A stretch of 64,000 nt of DNA from an uncultured Acidobacteriia bacterium (GTDB lineage: Bacteria > Acidobacteriota > Terriglobia > Bryobacterales > Bryobacteraceae): positions 1-64,000 of the forward strand of contig CAIUOG010000064.1 in assembly GCA_903900705.1 (NCBI GenBank). Direction: 5' to 3'. A program made the position numbers and the translations under genes. Positions 27,082 through 35,414 of the stretch are shown here, one piece after another (within the stretch, counting starts at the first letter, position 1; each line of letters opens with the position of its first letter). The notes beneath the pieces are model-generated. The model was not told the origin of the DNA. It did no database searches and was given only the letters and a program-made list of their open reading frames with translations.

Positions 27082-27810
27082 TTAAGATCGCAGCCGGTCG
27101 AGTTCCGCGGCCATCCTGTCGCGGACGTTGTCGCGCAGTTCCGGCGCCTGTCTGGCATTCCAGCCTTCTGTGGACACGGGCGGCAGCACAGTCAGATACA
27201 ACGGCTTTTTGGGCTGAAACAGGGCGGCGTTCTTCCCGAGGTTGATACCGGTTCCGTCGATGACGACCGGCAGCACGGGAACGCCCTGGCGGATGGCGAG
27301 CTGGAACGGGCCCTCGGCGAAGGGAAGCAGTGCGCCGTCCGCGCTGCGGGTCCCTTCGGCGTAAATCAGAATCGAACAGCCACCCTTCAGGAAACGCACG
27401 CATTGCAGCATGGCGCGGGCCGCGTTGCGGGGGTCTTTGCGGTCGATGGGGACCTCTTTCGAAAGCCGCAGCACCCAGCCGGCGAACGGGACGCGGAAGA
27501 GATTCTCGCGGGCCATGCACTTCATGTCGACCGGCACATAGGAAATCAGCGGGATGTCGATGAAAGACTGGTGATTGGCCACCAGGACGTAGGTCTGTCC
27601 GGCCTTGATATTCCCGAGTCCGGTGAGGTGCAGTTCGGGCAGATGCACCTGGATCAGCATGCGGCCGAAGACGCGCAGCATGCGACCGGTGCGCAGGGCG
27701 AGGGGGTCGCGATCAAAGAGACGGACTATTGCCAGAGTGGGTACCCAGACCAGAAAGAGCAGCGCCGAGATACTCCAGATCCAGATGGACCGCAGATAGC
27801 GGAGGATCAT
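27082..27810 (-). CDS. 1-acylglycerol-3-phosphate O-acyltransferase (PlsC/AGPAT family)
   Basis: A 242-residue membrane-bound enzyme that would acylate lysophosphatidic acid. An N-terminal membrane segment (SIWIWSISALLFLVWVP) precedes motif I NHQSFID (HxxxxD), a FRVPFAGWVL block, motif III EGTRS and VPVLPVVIDGTG. It faces the Pfa operon with 19 bp between stops. In myxobacterial Pfa3 an AGPAT domain is fused to the megasynthase C-terminus; here the same activity sits next door as a free gene. This suggests that it loads the Pfa product into phospholipid, but a general plsC role is equally possible. Confidence 0.88.
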   Translation of the reverse strand: MILRYLRSIWIWSISALLFLVWVPTLAIVRLFDRDPLALRTGRMLRVFGRMLIQVHLPELHLTGLGNIKAGQTYVLVANHQSFIDIPLISYVPVDMKCMARENLFRVPFAGWVLRLSKEVPIDRKDPRNAARAMLQCVRFLKGGCSILIYAEGTRSADGALLPFAEGPFQLAIRQGVPVLPVVIDGTGINLGKNAALFQPKKPLYLTVLPPVSTEGWNARQAPELRDNVRDRMAAELDRLRS

Positions 27811-27910
27811 GCGATGTTGCTCAGACTGAGGTAGAGAGACATAGATCCTTACTGAGAAAGCCCCGGGCGGAGAAGGCCCTGGGCGATAATTAGATCACAC
27901 ACCCAACATC

Positions 27911-30061
27911 ATGCGGGAAGTCAGTTATCAGACGCCTCACGGAATACACGTGTCGCGCGTCACCTCCAGGTTACCCTATCGCCAGGGTTTGAGCCGTTTC
28001 CTGCGCGAACTCGACAGGCATCGCGGCATCTATCTTTCTTCGGGATATGAGTTTCCGGGGCGGTATTCACGATGGGATATTGTGGCGGTGCGGCCTCCGG
28101 TGGAACTGGTCAGCTTTCAGGGTGACGTAACGTTTCGCCCGTTGAATGAGCGCGGTATCGCCATCAACCGGATGCTGGCGAACGCGCTGCGGGAGCATCC
28201 GCACTGGGAAGAATTCCGGGAAGAAAATGGCGTGATTCACGGGCGTCTGAAGCCCATGGCGGCCTTCTTTTCGGAAGAAGAACGCAGCAAGCAGCCCTCG
28301 GTATTTTCCGTGCTGCGCGCGCTGACACACGAATTCCGCAATGAAAACGACGACAAGCTGGCGCTGGCCGGCGCGTTCGGTTTCGACCTGATTTATCAGT
28401 TTGAGCCGATTCCCCTGCGCCTCGAACGCCGCATGAAGAAAGACCTGCACCTGTTCCTGTGCGATGAAATCATCTACATGGACCGCAAGCGGGAAGTGAT
28501 TGAGCGGTTTTCCTACGAGTTTTCTCAGGGTGAGCTTTCCACGCGCGGTCTGCCACGCACCGCGGAAGCCGTGCCGCAGGCTCCGAAGCGCAAGCCCGGG
28601 CCGATTACTTCCGATCACACGGTGGAGGAGTACAAGGCCAACGTGGAGACTGTCCGCGAAGGTATGCGGCGGGGTGATTATTACGAAGTCGTGCTGCGGC
28701 AGACGTTCCAGACGCCGTATTCCGGCAAGGCCTCGGAGCTTTTCGAGAAAATGCAGCGGGCCAATCCGAGCCCGTATGAATTCCTGATCCAGTTTGGCGA
28801 GGAGCAATTGGTGGGCGCTTCGCCGGAAATGTTTGTGCGGGTGGAAGGGCCCCGCGTGGAAACCTGTCCGATCTCCGGCACGGCGCGGCGCACGGGCGAC
28901 CCGCTGCAGGATGCGCGGAATATTCAGGACCTGCTGAATTCCACCAAGGAAGAGTCCGAGCTCACGATGTGCACGGACGTGGACCGCAACGATAAGAGTC
29001 GCGTTTGTGTGCCGGGAACCGTGAAGGTGATCGGACGGCGGCTGATCGAGTCTTACGCGGGTCTGTTCCACACGGTGGACCACGTGGAGGGGATTCTCGA
29101 AGAGGGGTTCGATTCGCTCGACGCGTTTCTGAGTCACATGTGGGCGGTGACGCTGATTGGCGCGCCGAAGAAGGCCGCGTCGGTGGCGATTGAAGCGCTG
29201 GAGAAGACGGCGCGCGACTGGTACGGCGGGGCCATCGGGATGCTGTCGCTGAATGGCGATATCAACACCGGCATCGCGATCCGCACCACGTATCTGCGGG
29301 ACGGGTACGCCACCTATCCGGCGGGAGCGACGCTGCTGTACGATTCCGACCCCGCGGCCGAGGAAGCGGAGACGAGGCTGAAGGCGACCGGGTTCTTCCG
29401 TTTGTTGGGCGAGCAGGGCAAAAAGCCCGCGGGCGAGGCGGAGGCCGAACCGCTGCGGATGAAGTTGCTGCTGGTGGACAACGACGATTGCTTCATTCAC
29501 ACGCTGGCGAATTATGCGCGGCAGGCGGGCGCCGAGGTGGTGACTTATCGCGCCGGGATGCCGCTGGAGATTCTGGCGCAGGTGAAGCCGGATCTGATTC
29601 TGATCTCGCCGGGCCCGGGGCGTCCGGAGGATTTCGGCGTGCCGGCGCTGGTTCGCCACGCGGCGCAGGCCGGGATTCCCGTGTTTGGCGTTTGCCTGGG
29701 GCTGCAGGGGATTGTGGAGGCGTTCGGCGGTGAGCTGGGCGTGCTGCCGTATCCGATGCACGGCAAGCCGTCGAAGATCGACCACTACGGTCTGGGCGCC
29801 TTCGAAGGACTCCCGGCGGAACTGACGGTGGGCCGCTACCATTCGCTCTACGCGATTCCGGAGAAGCTGCCGGCGGAGCTGGAAGTGACGGCGCGGACCG
29901 CGGACGGCGTGATTATGGGCGTGCGGCACCGGACGCTGCCGATTGAGGCGGTGCAGTTCCATCCGGAATCGATTCTGTCGGCGCAGGGCGAGACGGGCCT
30001 GAAGCTGATGCGGAATGCGATGCGGATTGCGAAATCGGCGGGCGTGAAGACCGCGGTTTAG
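27911..30061 (+). CDS. trpE(G): Fused anthranilate synthase TrpE(G)
   Basis: A 716-residue fusion of both subunits that makes anthranilate from chorismate and glutamine, the first step of tryptophan synthesis. The TrpE part (1-515) begins with YQTPHGIHVSR and contains SGYEFPGRYSRWD, the feedback-site region, and SELTMCTDVDRNDKSR. The TrpG glutaminase part (from ~518) has the nucleophile Cys595 in FGVCLGLQG and the His/Glu pair in VQFHPES. This TrpE(G) layout is known from Rhizobiales. No leader peptide rich in Trp codons is visible in the 100 bp upstream, and no other trp genes are nearby. Confidence 0.95.
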   Translation: MREVSYQTPHGIHVSRVTSRLPYRQGLSRFLRELDRHRGIYLSSGYEFPGRYSRWDIVAVRPPVELVSFQGDVTFRPLNERGIAINRMLANALREHPHWEEFREENGVIHGRLKPMAAFFSEEERSKQPSVFSVLRALTHEFRNENDDKLALAGAFGFDLIYQFEPIPLRLERRMKKDLHLFLCDEIIYMDRKREVIERFSYEFSQGELSTRGLPRTAEAVPQAPKRKPGPITSDHTVEEYKANVETVREGMRRGDYYEVVLRQTFQTPYSGKASELFEKMQRANPSPYEFLIQFGEEQLVGASPEMFVRVEGPRVETCPISGTARRTGDPLQDARNIQDLLNSTKEESELTMCTDVDRNDKSRVCVPGTVKVIGRRLIESYAGLFHTVDHVEGILEEGFDSLDAFLSHMWAVTLIGAPKKAASVAIEALEKTARDWYGGAIGMLSLNGDINTGIAIRTTYLRDGYATYPAGATLLYDSDPAAEEAETRLKATGFFRLLGEQGKKPAGEAEAEPLRMKLLLVDNDDCFIHTLANYARQAGAEVVTYRAGMPLEILAQVKPDLILISPGPGRPEDFGVPALVRHAAQAGIPVFGVCLGLQGIVEAFGGELGVLPYPMHGKPSKIDHYGLGAFEGLPAELTVGRYHSLYAIPEKLPAELEVTARTADGVIMGVRHRTLPIEAVQFHPESILSAQGETGLKLMRNAMRIAKSAGVKTAV

Positions 30062-30202
30062 TCCGGGGACTTTTCCGCGCGGACAGTTATTTTCCGCAAC
30101 CAAACCCCCGCTGCGACTATCAGTTAAAGGTGTGGTCTGCGAGCAGGCCACCCGTGCGCCGTCCGGCCGCGATCCACTTTGCCCTACAATGGTACTTTAA
30201 AC

Positions 30203-31663
30203 ATGCGAACTCTGTTTCTGAACCCACCTTCTTTCGAAGGCTTTGACGGTGGTGCGAGCTCACGCTGGCCTGCCTCCCGGGAAATCGAGTCGTATTGGTA
30301 TCCGGTCTGGCTTTGCTACCCCGCGGGAATGCTGCCGGACAGCAAGGTTGTCGATGCGCCTCCGCACAAAATCTCCATCGAACAGACGGTGGAGATGGCG
30401 AAGGATTTTGATCTTCTGGTGCTGTTCACGTCCACCCCTGGGTTTGACGTCGATTGCAAGATCTCGGAGATGATGAAGGCTTCGAATCCCGGCATGAAGG
30501 TCTGTTTCGTGGGGCCGCCGGTGACGGTGGAACCCGAGAAGTCCCTGAATGCCAGCCAGGCGATCGACTTCGTGATCCGCCGGGAGTTCGACCATCAGAT
30601 TGTGGCCTACGCGAACGGCACGCCGCTCGAGGAAATCCCGGGCGCGAGCTTCCGCAAAGACGGAAAAATCGTCAACAACCCCGAAGCGCCGATGATCGAA
30701 GATCTGGATTCGTTGCCGTGGGTTTCGAAGATCTATAAGCGCGATCTCGACGTGCGGAACTACAACGTTCCGTTTCTGCTGAATCCGTTCATTTCGATGT
30801 ACACCTCGCGCGGCTGTCCGGCGATGTGCACGTTCTGCCTGTGGCCCCAGACGCATTCCGGCCATCGCTGGCGTCTGCGTTCGAGCGACGACATCGTGGC
30901 CGAAGTGCAGTGGGTGATGGAGAACTTCCCGGAAGTGAAGGAAATCTTCTTCGACGACGATACCTTCAACTACCGCAAGGAACGCACCATCGAACTCTGT
31001 TCGAAGCTGAAGAAGCTCAACTTCACGTGGAGCTGCACGTCGCGCGTCACCACCGATTTCGACACGCTGAAGGCGATGAAGGAAGCGGGCTGCCGTCTGC
31101 TGATTGTCGGCTATGAATCGGGCGATCCGCAGATTCTGAAGAACATCAAGAAGGGCGCGACCATCGATATGGCCGAGCGCTTCACGGCCAACTGCAAGAA
31201 GCTGGGTCTGGTGATTCACGGCGACTTTATTGTGGGGCTGCCGGGCGAGACCCGCGAGAGCATCCGCAAGACCATCGATTTCGCGAAGAAGCTGGATAAC
31301 GAAACCATTCAGGTTTCGATTGCTCATCCCTATCCCGGCACGGAGTTCTATTCGTACGCCGAGAAGAACAACCTGATCTCCATCGGCAACATTGTGGATG
31401 ATCGCGGCAACCAGCTTCCGAAGGTGGTTTACGAGAACCTGAACGAAGCCGAGCTGATGGACTGGGTGGAGAAGTTCTACAGCGAGTATTATTTCCGTCC
31501 CAAGGTGGTGTGGCGCATGATCAGCAAGGTGCTGTTCAACTCTCACGAGCGCAAACGCCTGACCAAGGAAGCGAAGGAGTACATGGCTCTGCGCGCACGC
31601 CGCCGCAAGTTTATTGCGGAACAACGGCAGCAGGCCACTGTTTCCGCCAATGCCGGTGACTGA
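30203..31663 (+). CDS. hpnJ: Hopanoid-associated B12-binding radical SAM protein HpnJ
   Basis: A 486-residue enzyme starting MRTLFLNPPSFEGFDGG, the family signature. Domains are an N-terminal cobalamin-binding-type domain (1-150), then a radical SAM core with the 4Fe-4S motif SRGCPAMCTFCLWPQ (C-x3-C-x2-C) near residue 200, EIFFDDDTFN and HGDFIVGLPGETRESI. HpnJ-family proteins convert the bacteriohopanetetrol side chain towards the cyclitol ether head group. A TACAAT box ends 12 bases before the ATG. First gene of a coupled set of four. Confidence 0.92.
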   Translation: MRTLFLNPPSFEGFDGGASSRWPASREIESYWYPVWLCYPAGMLPDSKVVDAPPHKISIEQTVEMAKDFDLLVLFTSTPGFDVDCKISEMMKASNPGMKVCFVGPPVTVEPEKSLNASQAIDFVIRREFDHQIVAYANGTPLEEIPGASFRKDGKIVNNPEAPMIEDLDSLPWVSKIYKRDLDVRNYNVPFLLNPFISMYTSRGCPAMCTFCLWPQTHSGHRWRLRSSDDIVAEVQWVMENFPEVKEIFFDDDTFNYRKERTIELCSKLKKLNFTWSCTSRVTTDFDTLKAMKEAGCRLLIVGYESGDPQILKNIKKGATIDMAERFTANCKKLGLVIHGDFIVGLPGETRESIRKTIDFAKKLDNETIQVSIAHPYPGTEFYSYAEKNNLISIGNIVDDRGNQLPKVVYENLNEAELMDWVEKFYSEYYFRPKVVWRMISKVLFNSHERKRLTKEAKEYMALRARRRKFIAEQRQQATVSANAGD

Positions 31664-32063
31664 CGTTCGCCGGAAGACGCAGCTTTTCGCGATCATTTCG
31701 GTACTGAGCAACGTCGCCGGGAATTCGGCGCTGACGCATGGGATGACGCAGCTGGGGCAGGTGGGCAATACGCCGCTCGATCTGATTCTGGCGCTGTTTC
31801 ATCCATGGGTGGCGCTGGGCGTGGGTGGGCTGATTGTCTGGACCTTCGCGCACATGGCGCTGCTCAGCTGGGCTGACCTGAGTTATGTGATGCCGGTGAC
31901 GGCTATCGGCTATGTGGTGACCGCGTTCGCGGGGAAGTTCTTCCTGGGAGAGACGGTGTCGCCGATGCGCTGGGTGGGAATTGTCCTCATCACCGCCGGC
32001 GTAACGCTGGTGGGCCGCACGGCGCCGGCATCCTCCACTCTCGACGGGAACCCGCACGAATGA
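31650..32063 (+). CDS. SMR/EamA-type small permease subunit 1
   Basis: A 137-residue protein with four hydrophobic helices, whose ATG 31650 lies inside the end of hpnJ (14-bp overlap). Visible are a first helix with a glycine/asparagine face (LFAIISVLSNVAGNSALTHG), ALLSWADLSYVMPVTAIGYV and a C-terminal helix MRWVGIVLITAGVTLVG. Size and topology match one half of an EamA transporter, like ArnE/ArnF, which work as a pair. It ends in ATGA with the next subunit. The position between two hopanoid head-group genes suggests hopanoid movement across the inner membrane; that is inference. Confidence 0.8.
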   Translation: MPVTDVRRKTQLFAIISVLSNVAGNSALTHGMTQLGQVGNTPLDLILALFHPWVALGVGGLIVWTFAHMALLSWADLSYVMPVTAIGYVVTAFAGKFFLGETVSPMRWVGIVLITAGVTLVGRTAPASSTLDGNPHE

Positions 32064-32422
32064 AGTGGTTACTGGTGGGGCTGTGCGTGACTTCCACCGT
32101 GGTGGGAGATGTTTTCCGTTCGCTCGGCATGCGTCACCACGGCGCGATTAACGACTTCCGCCCCGGCGCGCTGGGCAGCGCGATGGGCGCAATTGCCCGC
32201 AACTGGATGGTGATCGTTTCCACCTGCGCGATGGCAGTCTCTTTCTTCAGCTTCATGAAACTGGTTTCCATTGTGCCGATGAGCTTCGCGGTGCCGGTTT
32301 CCGCCATTACCTTTATCCCCGAAACACTGCTCGCGAAGTTCCTGCTGAAGGAACAGGTGGACTGGCGGCGCTGGATCGGCATCGGGCTGATTCTGGCGGG
32401 CGTGATATTCATTTCTCAGTGA
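32060..32422 (+). CDS. SMR/EamA-type small permease subunit 2
   Basis: A 120-residue, four-helix partner of the preceding protein, coupled through an ATGA overlap. It contains WLLVGLCVTSTVVGDVFRSLGM, the mid-membrane segment SIVPMSFAVPVSAITFI.ET and a final helix RRWIGIGLILAGVIFIS, the usual end of EamA repeats. With subunit 1 it would form a heterodimer of ArnE/ArnF type. The stop overlaps the GTG start of hpnI, so all four genes should be translated as a unit. Confidence 0.8.
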   Translation: MKWLLVGLCVTSTVVGDVFRSLGMRHHGAINDFRPGALGSAMGAIARNWMVIVSTCAMAVSFFSFMKLVSIVPMSFAVPVSAITFIPETLLAKFLLKEQVDWRRWIGIGLILAGVIFISQ

Positions 32423-33552
32423 TAACGACCGGGTCAGTTCTGTGCGGCGTGGTTGCCTGCGGCATCGCGTATAACCTGCTCGCGGTGGCGGGGGCGCTGC
32501 GTTTCCGCCGGCGGCGGAATCCGGATACGGGGTATCGCCCGCCGGTATCGATTCTGAAGCCGGTGAAGGGGCGGGATCCGGCTTTCTATGAGGCCATCCG
32601 TTCGCACGCCCTGCAGGCGTATCCGGAGTTCGAGATGTTATTTGCCGTGGCGGATGCGGATGACCCGGCGCTGCTTGATATTGCGCGACTTCAGGCCGAA
32701 TTCCCGGCGCTCCCGATTCGGGTGATTCCTTCCGCCAATGACGCGCCGAACCGCAAGGCGGGCTCCCTCGAAATTCTGGCGCGGGAAGCAAAGTACGACG
32801 TGCTGCTGGTGAATGACGGCGACATTCTGGTGGAGCCGGATTACCTGGCGAGGGTGGTCGGGCTGCTGCGGGATGAAACTGTGGGGCTGGTGACCTGCCT
32901 GTACCGGGGGCGTGGCGGGTCTGTGGCGGCGAAGGCGGAGGCGCTGGGGATTGCGACGGAGTTCGCGCCGAGTGTGCTGGTGGCCCGGCTGCTTTCTTCG
33001 AGTGGGTTCGCGCTGGGGTCCACCATGGCGTTCCGACGGCGGGAACTGGAGGCGATTGGGGGATTTGCGGCCATCCGCGAGTATCTGGCGGACGACTTCC
33101 AGCTGGGCGCGCGGATTTCCGCACTGGGCCGGCGCGTTGCGATGGCGGATAGCGTGGTGGAGACGAATCTGGGTGCGGGTGACTGGGAGTCGGTGTGGAA
33201 ACACCAGTTGCGGTGGTCGCGCACGATTCGGGTTTCACAGACGGCCGGGTATTTCGGTTATCTGGTCACACAGGCCACGTTTTGGTGTCTGGTAGTCGCG
33301 GTGGCCGGATACCCGGAGGTTGCGCTGCCAGGCCTGCTGGTGAGGCTGCTGGCGGCCGCGGCGGCGATGTGGGCGCTCGGTGGTGATGGTTATGGCGGAT
33401 TGGTGTGGGTGCCGCTACGGGATCTGTTCGGTTTCGCGGTCTGGTGCGGGGCTTTGAGCGGGAATACGGTGGAGTGGCGGGGAGAGCGGTTCCGGCTGCT
33501 GAAAGATGGCCGGATCGTCAGTGCCGCGGAGACGGAACGCCTGCAACCATAG
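32419..33552 (+). CDS. hpnI: Hopanoid-associated glycosyltransferase HpnI (GT2)
   Basis: A 377-residue membrane-associated family-2 glycosyltransferase, GTG start. It has an N-terminal anchor helix, PPVSILKPVKGRDP, the nucleotide-sugar-binding VNDGDILVEPDYL, the acceptor-side AIREYLADDFQLGARI and the processivity motif QLRWSRTIR, then C-terminal hydrophobic helices. The layout matches ceramide-glucosyltransferase-like HpnI, which adds GlcNAc to bacteriohopanetetrol. HpnK, the usual deacetylase partner, is not in the window. The last 35 bp overlap the convergent ytxJ-like gene. Confidence 0.88.
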   Translation: MITTGSVLCGVVACGIAYNLLAVAGALRFRRRRNPDTGYRPPVSILKPVKGRDPAFYEAIRSHALQAYPEFEMLFAVADADDPALLDIARLQAEFPALPIRVIPSANDAPNRKAGSLEILAREAKYDVLLVNDGDILVEPDYLARVVGLLRDETVGLVTCLYRGRGGSVAAKAEALGIATEFAPSVLVARLLSSSGFALGSTMAFRRRELEAIGGFAAIREYLADDFQLGARISALGRRVAMADSVVETNLGAGDWESVWKHQLRWSRTIRVSQTAGYFGYLVTQATFWCLVVAVAGYPEVALPGLLVRLLAAAAAMWALGGDGYGGLVWVPLRDLFGFAVWCGALSGNTVEWRGERFRLLKDGRIVSAAETERLQP

Positions 33553-33904
33553 CGGCCAGATTTGCTTCCGTGATACTGCCGTGGGAGGCGGAAGTGAGCA
33601 CCGCGCCATCGCGGATAATGATCACCTGCGGCGATTCGTGGCGGATGCCGGTGAGTTCGGCAATCTTCAGGGAGACCGGTCGGTCTTTGATGACGTTGAC
33701 CATGTGGACGGGGACGTCTGGATAGCTGGCGCGGAAGCGGTTCACCTGCGAGTTTGCCGCCCAGCTGACCGGGCAGGCGGTGCTGTGTTTGAAGATCACC
33801 AGGAGGTCTTTGCGAAGCAGGCCGCGGAGGTCTGTACAGCCGCCAATTACCGGCATTTCGCTCCCGGCGGCGCACGCTGTCTTCCGTTTCAACCAGTCAA
33901 ACAT
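33518..33904 (-). CDS. YtxJ-like bacillithiol-system/monothiol thioredoxin-fold protein
   Basis: A 128-residue thioredoxin-fold protein (DUF2847 class). The single active-site cysteine lies in IFKHSTACPVS, followed by VPVHMVNVIKDRPVS and the cis-proline region RHESPQVIIIRDG. The family is linked to bacillithiol-dependent redox reactions in Firmicutes; in other phyla the thiol partner is uncertain. Its C-terminus is encoded inside the convergent end of hpnI. Confidence 0.85.
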   Translation of the reverse strand: MFDWLKRKTACAAGSEMPVIGGCTDLRGLLRKDLLVIFKHSTACPVSWAANSQVNRFRASYPDVPVHMVNVIKDRPVSLKIAELTGIRHESPQVIIIRDGAVLTSASHGSITEANLAAMVAGVPSPRH

Positions 33905-33959
33905 TCGCTTCTCTGAAATACCAGATTAACTCCGACGCGAATACGATTCGACAGTTGTA

Positions 33960-35090
33960 TTAAAAGTTCTTAAACGTTATCGTCACGGCGCTTAAATTGG
34001 GGATCGGCGGTCCGACCGGGGCCAGTCGGCCGGTTTCGGGGGCCATCCTGAAGGCAGTTACCGTATCCCCCTGCTCGTTGGTGGAATAGAGGAAGCGGCC
34101 GCCGGGTTCAAAACCGATAGAGCGGGGGACTTTGCCCCTGGCGGGAGTCCAGCCCGCGGGCGCGAGCAGTCCTGTCCCGGGATGGATGCGAAAGGCGGCT
34201 ATGCTGTCGTGTCCGCGGTTCGAAGCATAGACGAAGTGGGCGTAGGCGGAGACGGCAATTTCGGCGGCCGTACTGTTGCCGGTGAATTCCGGCGGCAGCG
34301 TGGGCAGGATCTGCAGGGGTTTCAGTGTTCCGGTTTGGTCATCCCACGCGCAGGTGGTGATGCTGCTGTTGAGTTCATTGACGATCCAGACGATGGGGAG
34401 CTTAGGGTGAAAGGCCAGATGCCGGGGACCGGCTGCCGAGCGTGTTTCGAGGGAAGAGGCGGGCGTCAGGTGGCCGGTCGCCGGGTCGAAGCGGAATACG
34501 AAGACGCGGTCAAGTCCTTTATCGGGAACCAGTACGAAATGGCCGGTGGGATCGAAAACGATGTGGTGGGGGTGGGAAGCAGCCTGTTCCACGCGATTCG
34601 GCCCCGGGGTACCTTCGAGGGGCACGAGTTGGATCTGATCTTCCAGTCTGCCATCTTCGCGAACGGGAAGAACGGCGACCGTCCCGGATCCGTAGTTGGC
34701 CACCACGAGGAATCTGCCATGGTTGCTGAGGGCCTGGTGGACGCCATTGGCGCCGCCGGTATCCGCCTGATTGATGACAGAAAGACGCCCGGTGGCGGGG
34801 TCCACGGAGAATGCGGTGGCGTAATGCTGATCGCCATGCACGGAATAGACGAAGTTTGCGGCAGGGTTCGCGATCAGAAAAGAAGGGTTTACCAAGCCGT
34901 CAAGAAGCTGAACGTGAGTCAACTCGCCGGTCTCAGGATGCACCCGATAGACGTGAATCCCTGCTCCCCGGCCGTGTCGCAGCTCCGTCGTATAGCAACC
35001 GACATACGCGTACAATGCGCGGACCCCGGGGGGCGTGGCCGCTGCCGGCCAGGCGAGCAACGCCGTCTGAAGAAAACTCCGGCGCCGCAC
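33960..35090 (-). CDS. Exported lactonase-family seven-bladed beta-propeller (6-phosphogluconolactonase-like)
   Basis: A 376-residue protein, GTG start, whose N-terminus MRRRSFLQTALLAWPAAA looks like a twin-arginine signal. The mature part has repeating propeller blades: YAYVGCYTTE, VHPETGELTHVQ, NPSFLIANPAANFVYSVH, GPRHLAFHP, RSIGFEPGGRFLYSTNEQ, the pattern of the Pgl/lactonase family. Cytoplasmic Pgl acts in the pentose-phosphate pathway; an exported version is more likely to act on other lactones or to have a structural role. Confidence 0.85.
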   Translation of the reverse strand: MRRRSFLQTALLAWPAAATPPGVRALYAYVGCYTTELRHGRGAGIHVYRVHPETGELTHVQLLDGLVNPSFLIANPAANFVYSVHGDQHYATAFSVDPATGRLSVINQADTGGANGVHQALSNHGRFLVVANYGSGTVAVLPVREDGRLEDQIQLVPLEGTPGPNRVEQAASHPHHIVFDPTGHFVLVPDKGLDRVFVFRFDPATGHLTPASSLETRSAAGPRHLAFHPKLPIVWIVNELNSSITTCAWDDQTGTLKPLQILPTLPPEFTGNSTAAEIAVSAYAHFVYASNRGHDSIAAFRIHPGTGLLAPAGWTPARGKVPRSIGFEPGGRFLYSTNEQGDTVTAFRMAPETGRLAPVGPPIPNLSAVTITFKNF

Positions 35091-35096
35091 CGTAAC

Positions 35097-35336
35097 CTAT
35101 TGATTCCGCTTGCTTACCAGGTATTCCGCCGCCGCGTCAATGCCCTGCGATTTGCGAATTTCGTGGAACTTATCGAGGGCATTACTTGCAGCTTTGGTGC
35201 GCTCGACAGTGGCGCTGGTTTTGCGCTTTTTCTCAGGAGCCGGCGTATTCTGCACGCGCTCATTGATCTCGCGATTCTTCGCAATGCGGGTTGCGAGTCT
35301 TTCCGCGGGGGTCATCTCATGGTACGGCTTGGTCAT
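35097..35336 (-). CDS. Small basic helical hypothetical protein
   Basis: A 79-residue protein starting at ATG 35336 with a perfect AAGGAG six bases upstream; an in-frame ATG 18 bp earlier has no such site. The sequence is hydrophilic and rich in Lys, Arg, Glu and Ala (MTPAERLATRIAKNREINER, then SQGIDAAAEYLVSKR). Probably an alpha-helical cytoplasmic protein. No family recognised. Confidence 0.65.
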   Translation of the reverse strand: MTKPYHEMTPAERLATRIAKNREINERVQNTPAPEKKRKTSATVERTKAASNALDKFHEIRKSQGIDAAAEYLVSKRNQ

Positions 35337-35378
35337 TTCTGACTCCTTCGGCATACTACCAGTCTAGCGGTTCGGTTG

Positions 35379-35414
35379 TTGTAACGCCGGAAATGTGTGG
35401 TTAGAATGCAAACA
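35379..35414 (+). promoter_or_regulatory. Sigma-70-type promoter of the glutathione peroxidase gene, predicted leaderless
   Basis: TTGTAA (35379-35384), a 17-base spacer and TAGAAT (35402-35407) make a good sigma-70 promoter. Six bases later is the ATG at 35414, so the transcript should start at or next to the start codon. No Shine-Dalgarno is present. Confidence 0.65.

Noticed and set aside
27811-27910. trp attenuator upstream of trpE(G)
   Set aside because: No short open frame with Trp codons and no alternative hairpins with a T-run could be found in the 100 bp.
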